Source of the DNA: Buchnera aphidicola (Aphis gossypii)
Lineage (GTDB): Bacteria; Pseudomonadota; Gammaproteobacteria; Enterobacterales; Enterobacteriaceae
Assembly (NCBI RefSeq): GCF_013394915.1
Contig: NZ_CP056771.1
Location: forward strand, 558,001-622,000
Length of the DNA: 64,000 nt
Reading direction: 5' to 3'
The first letter of the stretch is position 1; each line of letters opens with the position of its first letter. The notes below the pieces were generated by a model. That model worked only from the letters and a program-made list of their open reading frames with translations. It did not search any database and was not told the DNA's origin. Shown piece after piece: positions 1 through 10,399 of the stretch. The position numbers and the translations under genes were made by a program.

Positions 1-636
1 GGACCAACTGGCTCCGGAAAAAGCACTTTATTAAAACTAATTCAAAGACAATTTAAAATTACTGAAGGAGAAATAACTTATGATTCAGTGCCATTATTAA
101 AATTAAAAATTGATTATTGGCGCAGCAAAATTTCTGTTGTTAATCAAGCTGCATTTTTATTTTCAGATAATATATATAATAATATTGCTTTAGGAAAACC
201 TAATGCTTCTAAAAATGAAATTGAAACAGCAGCAAAATTGGCAGACATACATAAAGATATTATATGCTTACCTAAGGGATATCAAACAGAAGTTGGAGAG
301 CGAGGCGTGATGTTATCTGGTGGTCAAAAACAGCGTATTTCTATAGCCCGAGCATTATTGTTAAATACAGAAATATTAATTTTAGATGATGCTTTGTCTG
401 CAGTAGATGGAAATACTGAAAATAATATTTTAAATAACTTAAAAAAATGGAAAAAAACTGGACGTTCAATAATAATAGTGGCACATCGTTTATCTGGGCT
501 AATTAACTCGGATGAAATTATTGTTATTAAAAAAGGTGTAATTATTCAAAAAGGAACTCATAAAAAATTAATAAAAGAAAAAAATTGGTATCAATCTGTA
601 TACAAGCAACAAAACAAAAAAATTGAGGATAATTAA
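1..636 (+). CDS. mdlA: Multidrug-type ABC exporter half-transporter MdlA, C-terminal part (5' end outside window)
   Basis: This is the ATP-binding domain of an ABC exporter half-transporter; 211 codons are present and the membrane domain lies upstream of the window. The reading frame is open from base 1, which falls in the Walker A loop (GPTGSGKST). The ABC signature LSGGQKQR is at 313-336, followed by Walker B (ILILDD) and the switch histidine in VAHR. MdlA and MdlB form a heterodimeric inner-membrane exporter in E. coli whose substrate is not established. mdlB follows after 22 bases, as in E. coli, so the two are probably co-transcribed. The family call is certain; the symbol rests on the mdlB neighbour and the E. 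coli order. Confidence 0.93.
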   Translation, partial: GPTGSGKSTLLKLIQRQFKITEGEITYDSVPLLKLKIDYWRSKISVVNQAAFLFSDNIYNNIALGKPNASKNEIETAAKLADIHKDIICLPKGYQTEVGERGVMLSGGQKQRISIARALLLNTEILILDDALSAVDGNTENNILNNLKKWKKTGRSIIIVAHRLSGLINSDEIIVIKKGVIIQKGTHKKLIKEKNWYQSVYKQQNKKIEDN

Positions 637-658
637 GAATAGATGAGAAATTTATAAT

Positions 659-2401
659 ATGAATCATTTTATAGAATTTTGGCCAATTTTAAAACGTTTA
701 ATAGAATATACAATACCGTGGAAAAAAAAAATTATATTAGCGTTTTTTTTGCTTATAAGTGGTTCAACTGCAGAAGTTTTAGGACCAATTTTAATTAGTT
801 ATTTTATTAATAATATTTTATCTAAACATGAATTTCATTTCCAATTAACACTTGTGATTTTAATTTCATTTGTAATGCTGCAGATATTAGCGGTTTTTTT
901 TAATTATTTTCAAAGCATTTATTTTAATAAAATCGCTGTAAGAGTAATTAATAAATTACGAAATGATGTTATGAACTCAGCTATAAAACAACCTATTTTT
1001 GAATTTGATGTTCAACCGGTTGGTCAAATAATCTCTAAAGTTACTAATGATACCGAGGTGATTAAGGAATTATATGATACTGTTATACCTACTTTATCTC
1101 GAAGCATAACATTGATTATAATTATATTGTTTGCAATGTTTAGCCTTGAGTGGCACATGGCGATAATTGCAACTTTTATTATACCGTTAGTAATAATTGT
1201 TATGTCAATTTATCAACATTATAGCACTCCATTACTTAGAAACGTTAGGTATTATTTAGCTGATATTAATAACAAATTTAATGAAATAATTAATGGAATG
1301 AATGTTATTCAACAATTTAGACAAGAACATAGATTTGCAAAAAATATTAAAAATAGTAGTCAATTACATTATTCAGCGCGTATGAAAATATTAAAATTAG
1401 ATGGTTTTCTACTACGACCATTGCTAAGTTTAATATCATCTTTAGTGTTGTGTAGTTTTATTTTTTCGTTTAGCTGTTTAACGCATAAAATACCTGAAAT
1501 AGGTATATTATATGCTTTTATTACATATTTAGGACGTCTTAATGAACCCTTAATTTCAATAACTATTCAGCAATCTATATTGCAACAAGCAATTGTAGCT
1601 GGAGAAAGAATATTTTCTCTTATAGATTCAAAAAAACAAGAATATGGAAAAAACAAAAAAAAAATAAAAACTGGAAAAATTAATATTAAAAATCTTACAT
1701 TTAGTTATATAAAAAATCAAAAAAATATACTTAATAACATTAATATAGATATTCCATCCAAAAGTTTTGTTGCATTCGTGGGTCATACAGGTAGTGGGAA
1801 AAGTACTTTAGCTAATTTGCTAATGGGGCATTATCCTATTTACAATGGGCAAATATATCTTGATGAATATCCTATTAGTTCTATAAGTCACGATATTTTA
1901 AGAGAAACTATATTAATAGTTCAACAAGATCCAATAATTCTCGCAGATACTTTTTTTTCTAACATTACATTAGGAAAAAAAATATCAGAAGATGAAATAT
2001 GGAAAATATTAAAAATTGTTAATCTTTTTTCTTTAGTAAAATCTATGCCTAAAGGCTTGTATTCTATTTTAGGAGAAGAAGGTAATACTTTATCTGCAGG
2101 GCAAAAACAGTTGCTATCTATTGCTAGAATACTTGCAAAAAATCCTAAAATACTTATATTGGACGAAGCAACTGCTAATATTGATTCTGAAACAGAAAAA
2201 TTAATTCAAAAAACTTTAACTTCTATAAAACAAAAAACTACATTAATTGTTATAGCACACAGACTATCTACAATAGTTGATGCAGATTTCATTGTGGTTC
2301 TAGATAAAGGAAAAATTGTAGAATTAGGGACTCATAAAAAATTACTAGAAATAAAAGGTTATTATTCAAAAATGTATAATTTTCAACTATGTAAATACTA
2401 A
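659..2401 (+). CDS. mdlB: Multidrug-type ABC exporter half-transporter MdlB
   Basis: A complete 580-residue half-transporter. The N-terminal half holds about six hydrophobic segments (the first at residues 24-44) and the C-terminal half is an ATPase. Walker A (GHTGSGKST) starts at residue 375, the signature is LSAGQKQ at about 478, and Walker B is ILILDEA followed by the IAHRLST switch region. The alanine in LSAGQ departs from the usual LSGGQ and makes this the less canonical site of the heterodimer. The length is close to the E. coli protein. The gene contains an in-frame A10 run at 1655-1664. It probably forms an inner-membrane exporter with MdlA; the substrate is unknown. Confidence 0.95.
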   Translation: MNHFIEFWPILKRLIEYTIPWKKKIILAFFLLISGSTAEVLGPILISYFINNILSKHEFHFQLTLVILISFVMLQILAVFFNYFQSIYFNKIAVRVINKLRNDVMNSAIKQPIFEFDVQPVGQIISKVTNDTEVIKELYDTVIPTLSRSITLIIIILFAMFSLEWHMAIIATFIIPLVIIVMSIYQHYSTPLLRNVRYYLADINNKFNEIINGMNVIQQFRQEHRFAKNIKNSSQLHYSARMKILKLDGFLLRPLLSLISSLVLCSFIFSFSCLTHKIPEIGILYAFITYLGRLNEPLISITIQQSILQQAIVAGERIFSLIDSKKQEYGKNKKKIKTGKINIKNLTFSYIKNQKNILNNINIDIPSKSFVAFVGHTGSGKSTLANLLMGHYPIYNGQIYLDEYPISSISHDILRETILIVQQDPIILADTFFSNITLGKKISEDEIWKILKIVNLFSLVKSMPKGLYSILGEEGNTLSAGQKQLLSIARILAKNPKILILDEATANIDSETEKLIQKTLTSIKQKTTLIVIAHRLSTIVDADFIVVLDKGKIVELGTHKKLLEIKGYYSKMYNFQLCKY

Positions 2402-2414
2402 AATATCTTATTTA

Positions 2415-2523
2415 GAAGATCCTGTTAGTTGTAACTAAACACCTGTATGTATTGATTTAGCTGCTTCTTTCCAGATCTGACTCATTTTTCAACTTAACAA
2501 CGTTTAGGTCTAACAGAATCTTC
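2415..2523 (-). ncRNA. ffs: 4.5S RNA (signal recognition particle RNA)
   Basis: On the minus strand the region folds into one long hairpin. The first 14 and last 14 bases pair throughout (GAAGAUUCUGUUAG with CUAACAGGAUCUUC, one G-U). The apex carries the SRP core GUCAGAUCUGGAAAGAAGCA, close to the E. coli GGUCAGGUCCGGAAGGAAGC region that binds Ffh. The length of 109 nt matches the E. coli mature RNA (about 114). In E. coli ffs also lies between mdlB and dnaX. With Ffh it targets membrane proteins to FtsY and SecYEG. Confidence 0.93.
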
Positions 2524-2527
2524 TTTG

Positions 2528-2533
2528 ATTATA
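2528..2533 (-). promoter_or_regulatory. -10 box of the ffs promoter
   Basis: A perfect TATAAT on the minus strand lies four bases before the first base of the 4.5S RNA. No good -35 hexamer is seen at 15-18 bases spacing, which is common for Buchnera promoters. The position argues for transcription starting at or next to the mature 5' end. Confidence 0.5.
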
Positions 2534-2651
2534 GTATTAATATAAAAAATTGAATTTCACATTTTACACACTAAAAATATAATTTACAACTAATATTTAA
2601 AAAATTTTAATTTTAAAATAAAATTAATATTATTAATGATCTTTAAAAAAT

Positions 2652-3746
2652 ATGAACTATCAAATAATAGCAAGAAAATATCGCCCTCAATCCTTTAAAG
2701 ATATTATTGGTCAAAAAAATATCATAACCGCAATATGTAATTCTATTTTTATGAAAAAGATACATCATGCATGGTTACTATCGGGAACTAGAGGCGTAGG
2801 AAAAACGACTATTGGTCGATTGTTAGCTAAAAGTTTAAATTGTCAAAAAGACATCAGCTCTATACCCTGTAGGGTATGTACTAATTGCAAAGAAATAGAA
2901 ACAGGAACTTCGATAGATTTTATTGAAATAGACGCTGCTTCAAGAACAAAAATAGAGGAAATGAGAGAAATATTAGATAATATTTATTATTGTCCAAGCA
3001 AGAGTAGATTTAAAATATATTTAATTGATGAAGTACATATGCTTTCTAGACATAGCTTTAATGCGCTTTTAAAAACTTTAGAAGAACCACCTAAACATGT
3101 TAAATTTATTTTAGCAACAACAGATATAGAAAAAATACCTAAAACTATTGCCTCGCGTTGCTTATGCTTTAAATTAAATATACTATCTGAAGAAGATATT
3201 TTAAATTATTTAAAATTTGTTTTAAAAAATGAAAATGTTAATTTTGATATAGATGCTTTGAAAATTATATCTGAACATTCTAAAGGTAGTATGAGAGATG
3301 GATTAAATTTATTAGAACATGCTATTAGCTTTAGCAAAAGTAACATTAATTTGAATAAAATTAATATAATGTTAGGTATTCCAAGTAAAAAAAACATTTA
3401 TTTATTAACTCAATATTTATTAGAAAAAGATTATAAAAAAATAATGTTTTTATTAAATAAAATGGATAAGATAAATATAGAATGGGAAAATATTCTAATA
3501 GAAATATTACGTTTATTATATCATATTGCCATGAAAAAAATATATTCATCAGAATGGAATGATAACATTTATAAAAATTATCTACACGATATTCAAGAGA
3601 TAGTACGTAATGGGAAGAAAAAAGATATTCAAATATGTTATAAAACTTTATTAGATGGAAGAAAAAAGCTAATTTTTTCACCTAATCATAAAATAGGTGT
3701 AACAATGACTTTGCTTCAAGCAATCACGGAAATGAAAAATAAGTAA
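2652..3746 (+). CDS. dnaX: DNA polymerase III clamp-loader subunit DnaX, short form
   Basis: The ATPase subunit of the clamp loader, which opens the beta clamp and loads it on primed DNA. It has Walker A GTRGVGKT at residues 45-52, four zinc-binding cysteines C64, C73, C76 and C79 (same numbering as E. coli), the DEVH box at 126-129 and the SRC arginine-finger motif at 168-170. At 364 residues it ends well before the E. coli gamma form (431) and lacks the tau-specific domains that bind DnaB and the polymerase core. No tau/gamma frameshift signal is needed or seen. ybaB follows after 51 bases, as in E. coli. Confidence 0.95.
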   Translation: MNYQIIARKYRPQSFKDIIGQKNIITAICNSIFMKKIHHAWLLSGTRGVGKTTIGRLLAKSLNCQKDISSIPCRVCTNCKEIETGTSIDFIEIDAASRTKIEEMREILDNIYYCPSKSRFKIYLIDEVHMLSRHSFNALLKTLEEPPKHVKFILATTDIEKIPKTIASRCLCFKLNILSEEDILNYLKFVLKNENVNFDIDALKIISEHSKGSMRDGLNLLEHAISFSKSNINLNKINIMLGIPSKKNIYLLTQYLLEKDYKKIMFLLNKMDKINIEWENILIEILRLLYHIAMKKIYSSEWNDNIYKNYLHDIQEIVRNGKKKDIQICYKTLLDGRKKLIFSPNHKIGVTMTLLQAITEMKNK

Positions 3747-3797
3747 CAATTTTATTTTTATTTAAATATTTATAAAAATTTCAAAAGCGAGAAAAAT

Positions 3798-4130
3798 ATG
3801 TTCAGTAAAGGTGGATTAGGTAATTTAATGAAACAAGCTCAACAAATGCAAGAAAAAATGGCACAAGTACAAGAAGAAATATCTAAAATAGAAGTAACAG
3901 GAGAAGCGGGAGCAGGATTAGTAAAAGTAACTATTAATGGGTCACATAACTGCAAACGTGTAGAAATAGATTCAAGCTTATTAAAAGATGACGATAAAGA
4001 TATGATAGAAGATTTAGCAGCTGCTGCATTTAATGACGCAACTAGAAGAATTTCTGAAGTTCAAAAGAAAAAAATGTCTGATATATCTACGGGAATGCAA
4101 CTTCCACCCGGATTTAATATGCCAATATAA
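3798..4130 (+). CDS. ybaB: Nucleoid-associated protein YbaB/EbfC
   Basis: A 110-residue protein of the YbaB/EbfC family, small dimeric DNA-binding proteins of the nucleoid. The N-terminal helix is rich in Gln, Met and Lys ([20 protein letters not shown]) and the family core [15 protein letters not shown] is intact. Its length equals the E. coli protein. A GAGAAAAAT leader precedes the ATG. It sits between dnaX and htpG; recR, which follows ybaB in E. coli, is missing with no remnant in the 53-base gap. Confidence 0.93.
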   Translation: MFSKGGLGNLMKQAQQMQEKMAQVQEEISKIEVTGEAGAGLVKVTINGSHNCKRVEIDSSLLKDDDKDMIEDLAAAAFNDATRRISEVQKKKMSDISTGMQLPPGFNMPI

Positions 4131-4183
4131 AGTTCAAAAATTTTAAAAATATTTTATATTTCAAATTAATTAAGGATCACATT

Positions 4184-6058
4184 ATGAATATAATAAAAAA
4201 GGAAACATATAGTTTTCAATCTGAAGTAAAAGAGCTATTACATTTGATGATTCATTCTTTATATTCAAATAAAGAAATTTTTTTAAGAGAATTAATATCT
4301 AATGCGTCAGATGCAATAGATAAACTACGATTTGAATCTATATCATCACCAGAATTATTTAATGAAACACCAAAAATTCAAATTTCTATTAATAAATCAC
4401 AAAGAACGCTCATAATTAATGATAATGGAATTGGAATGACACGTAAGGACATAATTGAAAATCTAGGAACAATTGCAAAATCAGGAACAAAGACATTTTT
4501 AAAATCTTTGAAAAGCAAAAAAAATAATATAGAAAATGAATTAATAGGTCAATTTGGAGTGGGTTTTTACTCGTCTTTTATAGTTTCAGATAAAGTATTA
4601 GTAAGAACAAAATTTGCTGGAAATAAATCTAATGATGGAATATTATGGGAATCTTCAGGAGAAGGAGAATATAATATTGAAAATATTACAAAAAAAACAC
4701 AAGGAACAGAAATTACATTATTCTTAAAACAAGAAGAAGATGAATTTTTAGAAACATGGAAAATTAAAAATATTGTTAATAAGTATTCTGATCACATTAC
4801 TGTACCAGTAGAAATACAAATATATGATGAAAAAAATAAAACATATCTTTGGGAGCAAATCAATAAAGCGCAAGCACTATGGACAAAAAATAAATCCGCA
4901 ATCAGTAAAAAAGAATATCAAGAATTTTATAAATATTTAACTCATGACCAAAACAATCCTATTACTTGGAGCCATAATCACGTAGAAGGTAATCATGAAT
5001 ATATTAGTTTATTATATATTCCAGAAAAAGCGGCTTGGGATATTTGGAACCGAGAAAACAAGCATGGTTTAAAACTATATGTAAAACGTGTTTATATTAT
5101 GGACAATTCTCAAGAATTCTTACCAAATTATCTAAGATTTATTAGAGGAATAATAGATTCAAATAGTTTACCTTTAAATATTTCTAGGGAAATATTACAA
5201 AATAATTCTATTACTCAAAATTTAAAAAAAGCATTAACAAAAAGATCATTAAAAATGCTAGATAAATTATCTAAAAATGATCATGAAAAATATCAATCTT
5301 TTTGGAAAGAATTTGGTCTAGTTTTAAAAGAAGGTCCTGCAGAAGATAATGAAAACTTGAACTTAATAGCTAATCTTTTACGATTTACATCAACTAAAAA
5401 TAATAGTTCAGAACAAAAAATATCATTAAAACAATATATATCTAATATGATTGAAAAACAAGAAAAAATATATTATATCACCGCTGATAGTTATATATCC
5501 GCTAAAAATAGTCCTCATCTTGAATTATTCAACAAAAAAAATATTGATGTTTTACTATTATCAGATAGAATTGACGAGTGGATGATGAATTATCTTGTTG
5601 AATTTGAAGGTAGAAAATTTCAATCTATTAGCAAAGAAGACACTTCATTAAACAAATTTATAAAAGATAAACCAATAGAAAAAGAAGAAACATCAAAAGA
5701 AACAGTTAACTTTTTAAATAAAGTGAAAAAAGTACTAGGTGATAAAGTAAAATCTGTTAGATTAACAAATAGATTAACAGATACTCCATGTATTGTGTTA
5801 AGCGATTCAAATGAAATGAGCACACAAATGGCTAAACTTTTTACTGCTGCAGGACAATCTGTTCCAGAGTTAAAATATATATTTGAGATTAATCTAAAGC
5901 ATGAATTGATTAAGAAAATATGCAAAATTAGTGATAGTAAAATATTTGAAGAATGGATAAAACTATTATTAGATCAATCTTTATTAGCTGAAAAGGGTAA
6001 TTTAGATAACCCTCATGAATTTATTTCTAGAATGAACAAATTATTTATAAAATTATAA
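4184..6058 (+). CDS. htpG: Molecular chaperone HtpG (Hsp90)
   Basis: A full 624-residue Hsp90, the same length as in E. coli. The N-terminal GHKL ATPase domain shows [15 protein letters not shown] (ATP-binding Asn/Asp), DNGIGM and GQFGVGFYS; the middle domain contains the catalytic-loop region [11 protein letters not shown]. It acts in the cytosol on client folding with DnaK. AAGGAT lies upstream of the ATG. I see no sigma-32 type -10 (CCCCAT) in the 53-base gap upstream, so heat induction from an own promoter is not evident. A hairpin follows the stop codon. Confidence 0.96.
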   Translation: MNIIKKETYSFQSEVKELLHLMIHSLYSNKEIFLRELISNASDAIDKLRFESISSPELFNETPKIQISINKSQRTLIINDNGIGMTRKDIIENLGTIAKSGTKTFLKSLKSKKNNIENELIGQFGVGFYSSFIVSDKVLVRTKFAGNKSNDGILWESSGEGEYNIENITKKTQGTEITLFLKQEEDEFLETWKIKNIVNKYSDHITVPVEIQIYDEKNKTYLWEQINKAQALWTKNKSAISKKEYQEFYKYLTHDQNNPITWSHNHVEGNHEYISLLYIPEKAAWDIWNRENKHGLKLYVKRVYIMDNSQEFLPNYLRFIRGIIDSNSLPLNISREILQNNSITQNLKKALTKRSLKMLDKLSKNDHEKYQSFWKEFGLVLKEGPAEDNENLNLIANLLRFTSTKNNSSEQKISLKQYISNMIEKQEKIYYITADSYISAKNSPHLELFNKKNIDVLLLSDRIDEWMMNYLVEFEGRKFQSISKEDTSLNKFIKDKPIEKEETSKETVNFLNKVKKVLGDKVKSVRLTNRLTDTPCIVLSDSNEMSTQMAKLFTAAGQSVPELKYIFEINLKHELIKKICKISDSKIFEEWIKLLLDQSLLAEKGNLDNPHEFISRMNKLFIKL

Positions 6059-6064
6059 AAATAC

Positions 6065-6092
6065 GATTACTACTTTTTTTATAGTAGTAATC
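6065..6092 (+). terminator. Hairpin after htpG
   Basis: A perfect 10-bp inverted repeat (GATTACTACT / AGTAGTAATC) with an 8-base T-rich loop starts six bases after the htpG stop. It is not followed by a T run, so it may be a weak terminator or an mRNA-stabilising 3' hairpin. Confidence 0.55.
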
Positions 6093-6121
6093 TAAATATT
6101 AAAACTATTTTAAAAGCGACT

Positions 6122-6775
6122 ATGCATATTATTTTATTAGGTGCTCCAGGTACTGGAAAAGGCACTCAATCTAAACTAATTTCAAAAAAATATAAAATTC
6201 CACAAATATCTACAGGAGATATATTACGCGAACATATTGAATCAAAAAATAAAATTGGTAAAAAAATATATAATATTTTAAAAAAAGGTGAATTAGTTTC
6301 AGATAATATTGTTTGCGATCTTGTCTATGAAAAAATAAAAGAAGCAAATTATGTTAAAGGTTTTTTGTTAGATGGGTTTCCTAGGACAATACAACAAGCA
6401 AAATACATATCAAACTTAAATATCAAGATACATTTTGTATTTGAATTTATTGTTCCAGATGAATTAATATTAAAAAGAATATCAGGTAGAAGAACACATA
6501 TACAATCAGGAAGAACTTATCATATCTATTTTAATCCTCCAAAAGAAGAAGGAAAAGATGATATTACAAAAGAAAAACTTGTTATTAGAGAAGATGATAA
6601 AATTGAAAGTATTAAAAATAGGCTTGAAAATTATAAAAAAAATAATAAAAAATTAACTGAATATTATTTAGAAGAAAAAAAATTAAAAAAATTAAAATTT
6701 TTTCAACTTGATGGAACAAAAAAACCTAATATTATTTACAAAGAAATAGAAAAAATAATAGAAAGTAAAAACTAA
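6122..6775 (+). CDS. adk: Adenylate kinase
   Basis: Catalyses ATP + AMP to 2 ADP. A 217-residue long-type kinase with the P-loop GAPGTGKGTQ at residues 7-16, the AMP-binding STGDILR segment, the DGFPRT motif and the LID domain with GRRTH and FNPPKEEGKDD. It carries no zinc cysteines in the LID, as in enterics. The C-terminal third is heavily lysine- and asparagine-rich, reflecting AT pressure. The context (htpG-adk) is as in E. coli. Confidence 0.96.
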   Translation: MHIILLGAPGTGKGTQSKLISKKYKIPQISTGDILREHIESKNKIGKKIYNILKKGELVSDNIVCDLVYEKIKEANYVKGFLLDGFPRTIQQAKYISNLNIKIHFVFEFIVPDELILKRISGRRTHIQSGRTYHIYFNPPKEEGKDDITKEKLVIREDDKIESIKNRLENYKKNNKKLTEYYLEEKKLKKLKFFQLDGTKKPNIIYKEIEKIIESKN

Positions 6776-6783
6776 TTAATTTT

Positions 6784-6857
6784 TGCGTTCTACAGGATTC
6801 GAACCTGTGACCTACGGCTTAGAAGGCCGTTGCTCTATCCATCTGAGCTAAGAACGC
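6784..6857 (-). tRNA. argU: tRNA-Arg (anticodon UCU)
   Basis: The minus strand folds as a cloverleaf: acceptor GCGUUCU / AGAACGC, D-arm GCUC...GAGC, anticodon arm with CUUCUAA (anticodon UCU), and T-arm with GGUUCGAAUCC. It is 74 nt with discriminator A and no encoded CCA. It reads AGA (and possibly AGG), the favoured arginine codons here. It lies convergent to adk, eight bases after its stop. Confidence 0.96.
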
Positions 6858-6989
6858 ATTAAAATATAATATAAAATTTAACATTAAAATAATATATATG
6901 CAACTAAATTAACATTATGTTTTAAAAAATATGTTTATTCTAAAAAAATTTTTTAATTATATAAATCAATTAATCGAGTTATTAAAAAA

Positions 6990-7847
6990 ATGTCAGCAAC
7001 AATTATAGATGGTAATAAAATAGCAAAAATTTTAGAAATAAAAATTTTAAAAAAAATAAAAAAAAGACAAAAATATGGGAAAAGGATCCCAGGTTTAGCA
7101 ATGATTTTAATAGGAAATAATTCAGCTTCTCAAATTTATGTAAATAAAAAAATATTAGCCTGTAAAAACGTTGGATTAATTTCTAAATATTGGAATTTTC
7201 CGAATACTGTTAACGAAGATAAAATATTAAATCTTATTGATCAATTAAATAATGATATAAATATAGATGGTATTTTAATTCAATTACCTATTCCTAAGAA
7301 GATAAATCATTTTAAAATTTTCACAAGTATCAGACCAGATAAAGACGTAGATGGATTTCATCCATATAATACAGGATTATTATGTCAGAGAAATCCAACT
7401 TTAAGAGCTTGCACACCTAAAGGAATAATTACAATGTTAAATCATATGAATATTAAAACACATGGACTTAATGCAGTTGTAGTAGGAGCATCTAATATAG
7501 TAGGAAGACCTATGAGTATGGAGTTATTATTAGCAGGATGTACAACAACTATTACTCATAGATTTACTCAGAATTTAAAAAATCATGTAAGTAAAGCTGA
7601 TTTATTAGTTGTTGCTGTTGGAAAACCAAAATTTTTACAAGGGGATTGGATAAAGAAAAATTCTATCGTGGTTGATGTAGGAATCAATCGATTACCAAAT
7701 GGTGTTGTAGTTGGTGATGTTGATTTTAAATCAGCACGTTTAAAGGCATCTTATATAACCCCAGTTCCAGGCGGGGTAGGTCCAATGACTGTTGCAACAT
7801 TACTTCAAAATACGTTAGAAGCTTGTGAAAAGTATCATGACATTTAA
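6990..7847 (+). CDS. folD: Bifunctional methylenetetrahydrofolate dehydrogenase / methenyl-THF cyclohydrolase FolD
   Basis: Interconverts 5,10-methylene-, methenyl- and 10-formyl-THF with NADP, feeding formyl groups to initiator tRNA (see fmt) and purines. It is 285 residues long (E. coli 288). Recognisable are SQIYVNKK with the catalytic lysine, the [10 protein letters not shown] motif, DKDVDGFHP, the Rossmann segment [12 protein letters not shown] and the C-terminal [11 protein letters not shown]. It is convergent with cysS, with only 23 bases between the stops. Confidence 0.96.
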   Translation: MSATIIDGNKIAKILEIKILKKIKKRQKYGKRIPGLAMILIGNNSASQIYVNKKILACKNVGLISKYWNFPNTVNEDKILNLIDQLNNDINIDGILIQLPIPKKINHFKIFTSIRPDKDVDGFHPYNTGLLCQRNPTLRACTPKGIITMLNHMNIKTHGLNAVVVGASNIVGRPMSMELLLAGCTTTITHRFTQNLKNHVSKADLLVVAVGKPKFLQGDWIKKNSIVVDVGINRLPNGVVVGDVDFKSARLKASYITPVPGGVGPMTVATLLQNTLEACEKYHDI

Positions 7848-7870
7848 ATAACAATAAAAAACAGAACTGA

Positions 7871-9262
7871 TTATTGCTTGTACCTCCAGAATGTTTTATC
7901 ATGAGCATCCTCTAAAATTACATTTAATTTATGTATTTCCTTTCGTAATTGATCAGCTTTTTTCCAAAATTTTAATTTTCTAAAAATATTTCTTTGTTTA
8001 ATTAAGATTTCAATTTTTCTTATTTTTTCTTCGCTTAGAAAAGATTTCTTTTGTAAAAAATTCACAGGTTTTTCTGATAAAAAATTTAAAGTCATAGCTA
8101 ATTTTTTCAACCTAAAAGCAAGTAAATTAGCTTTATATAAGTCATGATTTTTAAAATAGTTAATTTCTTTAGCTAATTTTATTAAAATAAAAAATGCTTT
8201 TGGAGTATTAAAATCATCATTAATTGCATCATAAAATAATAATTCTAAATTTATACTTTCCGTAGAATTAGGAATAGGATTTGTATTATACAATGCATTA
8301 TACAAATATCGTAATGACAATTCAGCTGTTTTTAAATTTTTTTCAGAATAATAGATGGGATGACGATAATGTGTAGATAAGAAAAAATAACGTAACACTT
8401 CAGGTTGGTATTCAAGTAACATATCTTTTAAGAAATAAGCATTACCTAAAGATTTAGACATTTTTTGATTGTGTATCACGACCATACCAGAATGCATCCA
8501 AAAATTAATTTTAAATTTATCATTAAAACATCTTGTTTGAGACATTTCATTTTCATGATGGGGAAATAAAAGATCTGATCCCCCCCCATGAATATCGATA
8601 TGACTTTTAAAAATAACATTTGTTATAGCTGTGCATTCAATATGCCATCCAGGCCTACCTTTCCCCCAAGGGGATTCCCAGAAAAATTTATCTTTTTCTT
8701 TAGACTTTTTCCACAGTACAAAATCTAATGGATTTTTTTTAATTCTACTTGAAGTTGAATATTTGTTCGAAATTAAATCTTTTAAAGACTGACGAGATAA
8801 AGATCCATATGATTTGTCATTATCTATCGAAAAAACAACATCACCTTCACTATTTATATATGCATTATGATTTTTAATTAATTTTTTAATAATTTGAATC
8901 ACATCATGAATATGATCTGTAACTCGTGGTTCTGCATCAGGAAAGTCAATTCCTAAACGCAAAAAATCTTGTTTCATTAAATAAATCATTTCATTTGAAA
9001 AATCTTTAATATCAACATTTTTTTTTAAAGATTTCAAAATAATTTTATCATCAATATCTGTAATGTTTCTAACATATTTTACTTTAAAACCTAAAAATTT
9101 TAAATAACGTACTATCATATCGAAAACAATAAAAGTACGTGCATGACCAATGTGACAAAAATCATAAACAGTAATTCCGCATACATATAAATTAATTTTT
9201 TTATTTTCAATAGGTGTAAATATTTCTTTTTTTCTAGTTAATGTATTAAAAATTTTTAACAT
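7871..9262 (-). CDS. cysS: Cysteinyl-tRNA synthetase
   Basis: A class I synthetase of 463 residues charging tRNA-Cys. The HIGH motif is at residues 37-40 and KMSKS at 267-271. The catalytic zinc ligands are C28, C210, H235 and E239, matching E. coli C28/C209/H234/E238. The conserved GGGSD motif near residue 226 is written as an eight-G run (8580-8587). An AGGAAG sequence precedes the ATG. It is transcribed divergently from ybeD across a 258-base AT-rich spacer in which I recognise no gene. Confidence 0.96.
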   Translation of the reverse strand: MLKIFNTLTRKKEIFTPIENKKINLYVCGITVYDFCHIGHARTFIVFDMIVRYLKFLGFKVKYVRNITDIDDKIILKSLKKNVDIKDFSNEMIYLMKQDFLRLGIDFPDAEPRVTDHIHDVIQIIKKLIKNHNAYINSEGDVVFSIDNDKSYGSLSRQSLKDLISNKYSTSSRIKKNPLDFVLWKKSKEKDKFFWESPWGKGRPGWHIECTAITNVIFKSHIDIHGGGSDLLFPHHENEMSQTRCFNDKFKINFWMHSGMVVIHNQKMSKSLGNAYFLKDMLLEYQPEVLRYFFLSTHYRHPIYYSEKNLKTAELSLRYLYNALYNTNPIPNSTESINLELLFYDAINDDFNTPKAFFILIKLAKEINYFKNHDLYKANLLAFRLKKLAMTLNFLSEKPVNFLQKKSFLSEEKIRKIEILIKQRNIFRKLKFWKKADQLRKEIHKLNVILEDAHDKTFWRYKQ

Positions 9263-9520
9263 AATCTTCCTATAAAAAATTTAAAAAAATAATATAAAAT
9301 ATATTATTTTCTATATTGTCAATATGATAAACTAATTATATTATTTATAATTTTAATTATAATTAAAATTTTCATATGTTTTAATTAAATTTTAAAATAA
9401 CCAAAATCATTACAAAATATATTTAATTTTTAAAATAATTATATATTCTTTATAAAATATTTTATGGAATTTACTCTAAAATTAGAAGCGTTTTATAAAA
9501 AATAAAACCAGGATTAATTA

Positions 9521-9784
9521 ATGAAGACAAAATTACGAGAAATGTTAAAATTCCCTTGTTTTTTTACTTATAAGATCATTGGTTTAGCACAGCCTGAACT
9601 TATTGATCAAATAATAAAAGTCATTCAAATTCAGATTCCTGGAGATTATACGCCTCAAGTTAAATCAAGTAACAGGGGAAATTATATTTCTATTTCAATT
9701 ACTATATGTGCTAAAAATTTTAAACAAATTGAAAGATTGTATCATGATATTAGCAGGATAAACATGGTTAGAATGGTTTTGTAA
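9521..9784 (+). CDS. ybeD: Conserved protein YbeD (DUF493)
   Basis: An 87-residue protein identical in length to E. coli YbeD, a small ferredoxin-like fold of the DUF493 family. FPCFFTYKIIGLAQPEL and the C-terminal IERLYHDISRINMVRMVL are the family marks. Its molecular role is not settled. In E. coli it lies between dacA and lipB; neither is adjacent here. AGGATTAATTA precedes the ATG as ribosome-binding site. Confidence 0.9.
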   Translation: MKTKLREMLKFPCFFTYKIIGLAQPELIDQIIKVIQIQIPGDYTPQVKSSNRGNYISISITICAKNFKQIERLYHDISRINMVRMVL

Positions 9785-9816
9785 AAAAATATAAAATCAT
9801 AAAATATATTTTTATA

Positions 9817-9844
9817 TAGTACAGCTCGATAAAGAGCCGTACTA
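9817..9844. terminator. Bidirectional hairpin between ybeD and cspE
   Basis: An 11-bp inverted repeat TAGTACAGCTC / GAGCCGTACTA with a 6-base loop lies in the gap between convergent ybeD and cspE. On the minus strand all positions pair (one G-U); on the plus strand there is one A-C mismatch. This suggests it is kept mainly as the cspE terminator, although neither side has a clean T run. Confidence 0.6.
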
Positions 9845-9905
9845 AAAAATATATGTAATTGCTATCTATATTTTATTTAATATTTAAAAAAATTATAGAT
9901 CCCTA

Positions 9906-10115
9906 TTACAAACTAATAACATTAGCAGCAGATGGTCCTTTTGCTCCTTCAGTAATTTCAAACTCAACACTTTGACCTTCTGCTAAAGTTTTAAATCCAT
10001 TACTTTGTATAGCTGAAAAATGAACAAATACATCTTTACTTCCATCTTCCGGAGTAATAAAACCAAAACCTTTAGACTCATTAAACCACTTAACATTACC
10101 TTTAATCTTGGACAT
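9906..10115 (-). CDS. cspE: Cold-shock-type RNA chaperone CspE
   Basis: A 69-residue cold shock domain protein with the RNP1 motif KGFGFI and RNP2 motif VFVHF. Nearly every residue equals E. coli CspE (start [19 protein letters not shown], Ser-Asn in [10 protein letters not shown]). This is unusually strong conservation for this genome and separates it from CspC (MAKIKGQ). It binds single-stranded RNA/DNA, melts secondary structure and acts as an antiterminator. A GAAGGTAA Shine-Dalgarno lies upstream. About 250 bases without a gene separate it from the 5S terminator; they contain a 7-bp hairpin (ATAGATT / AATCTAT) and a minus-strand TATAAT. Confidence 0.96.
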   Translation of the reverse strand: MSKIKGNVKWFNESKGFGFITPEDGSKDVFVHFSAIQSNGFKTLAEGQSVEFEITEGAKGPSAANVISL

Positions 10116-10365
10116 CTATATTACCTTCACATAAAAATATACTAAATTAAAAAACGAACTAAAATAATTATAAATGATTTTTATCATAAAAAGATAAAAA
10201 ATCAAAAATAATAGAAAATTTTTAATAGATTAACATGTAAATCTATTGTTAGCTAGAAAGTAATGTATTAAAAAAGAATTTTTATATTTATTTTAAAAAA
10301 TTTATTTTTATAAAATATTAAATATTTTATAATTACTAATTTTAAAAAAATCTTTTTTTACATAT

Positions 10366-10399
10366 AAAAAAACCCGAAAAAGTTTTTTCGGGTTTTTTT
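10366..10399 (-). terminator. Rho-independent terminator of the 23S-5S rRNA operon
   Basis: A long hairpin (AAAAAAACCCGAAAAA / TTTTTCGGGTTTTTTT) directly after the 5S gene. On the minus strand the CCCG/CGGG core is followed by seven Ts, a textbook intrinsic terminator. The sequence is close to symmetric and could also stop transcription from the other side. Confidence 0.9.

Noticed and set aside
9349..9370. Perfect 22-base palindrome AATTTTAATTATAATTAAAA(TT) between cysS and ybeD
   Set aside because: It consists only of A and T; in spacers this AT-rich such dyads are expected by chance and no regulator is implied.
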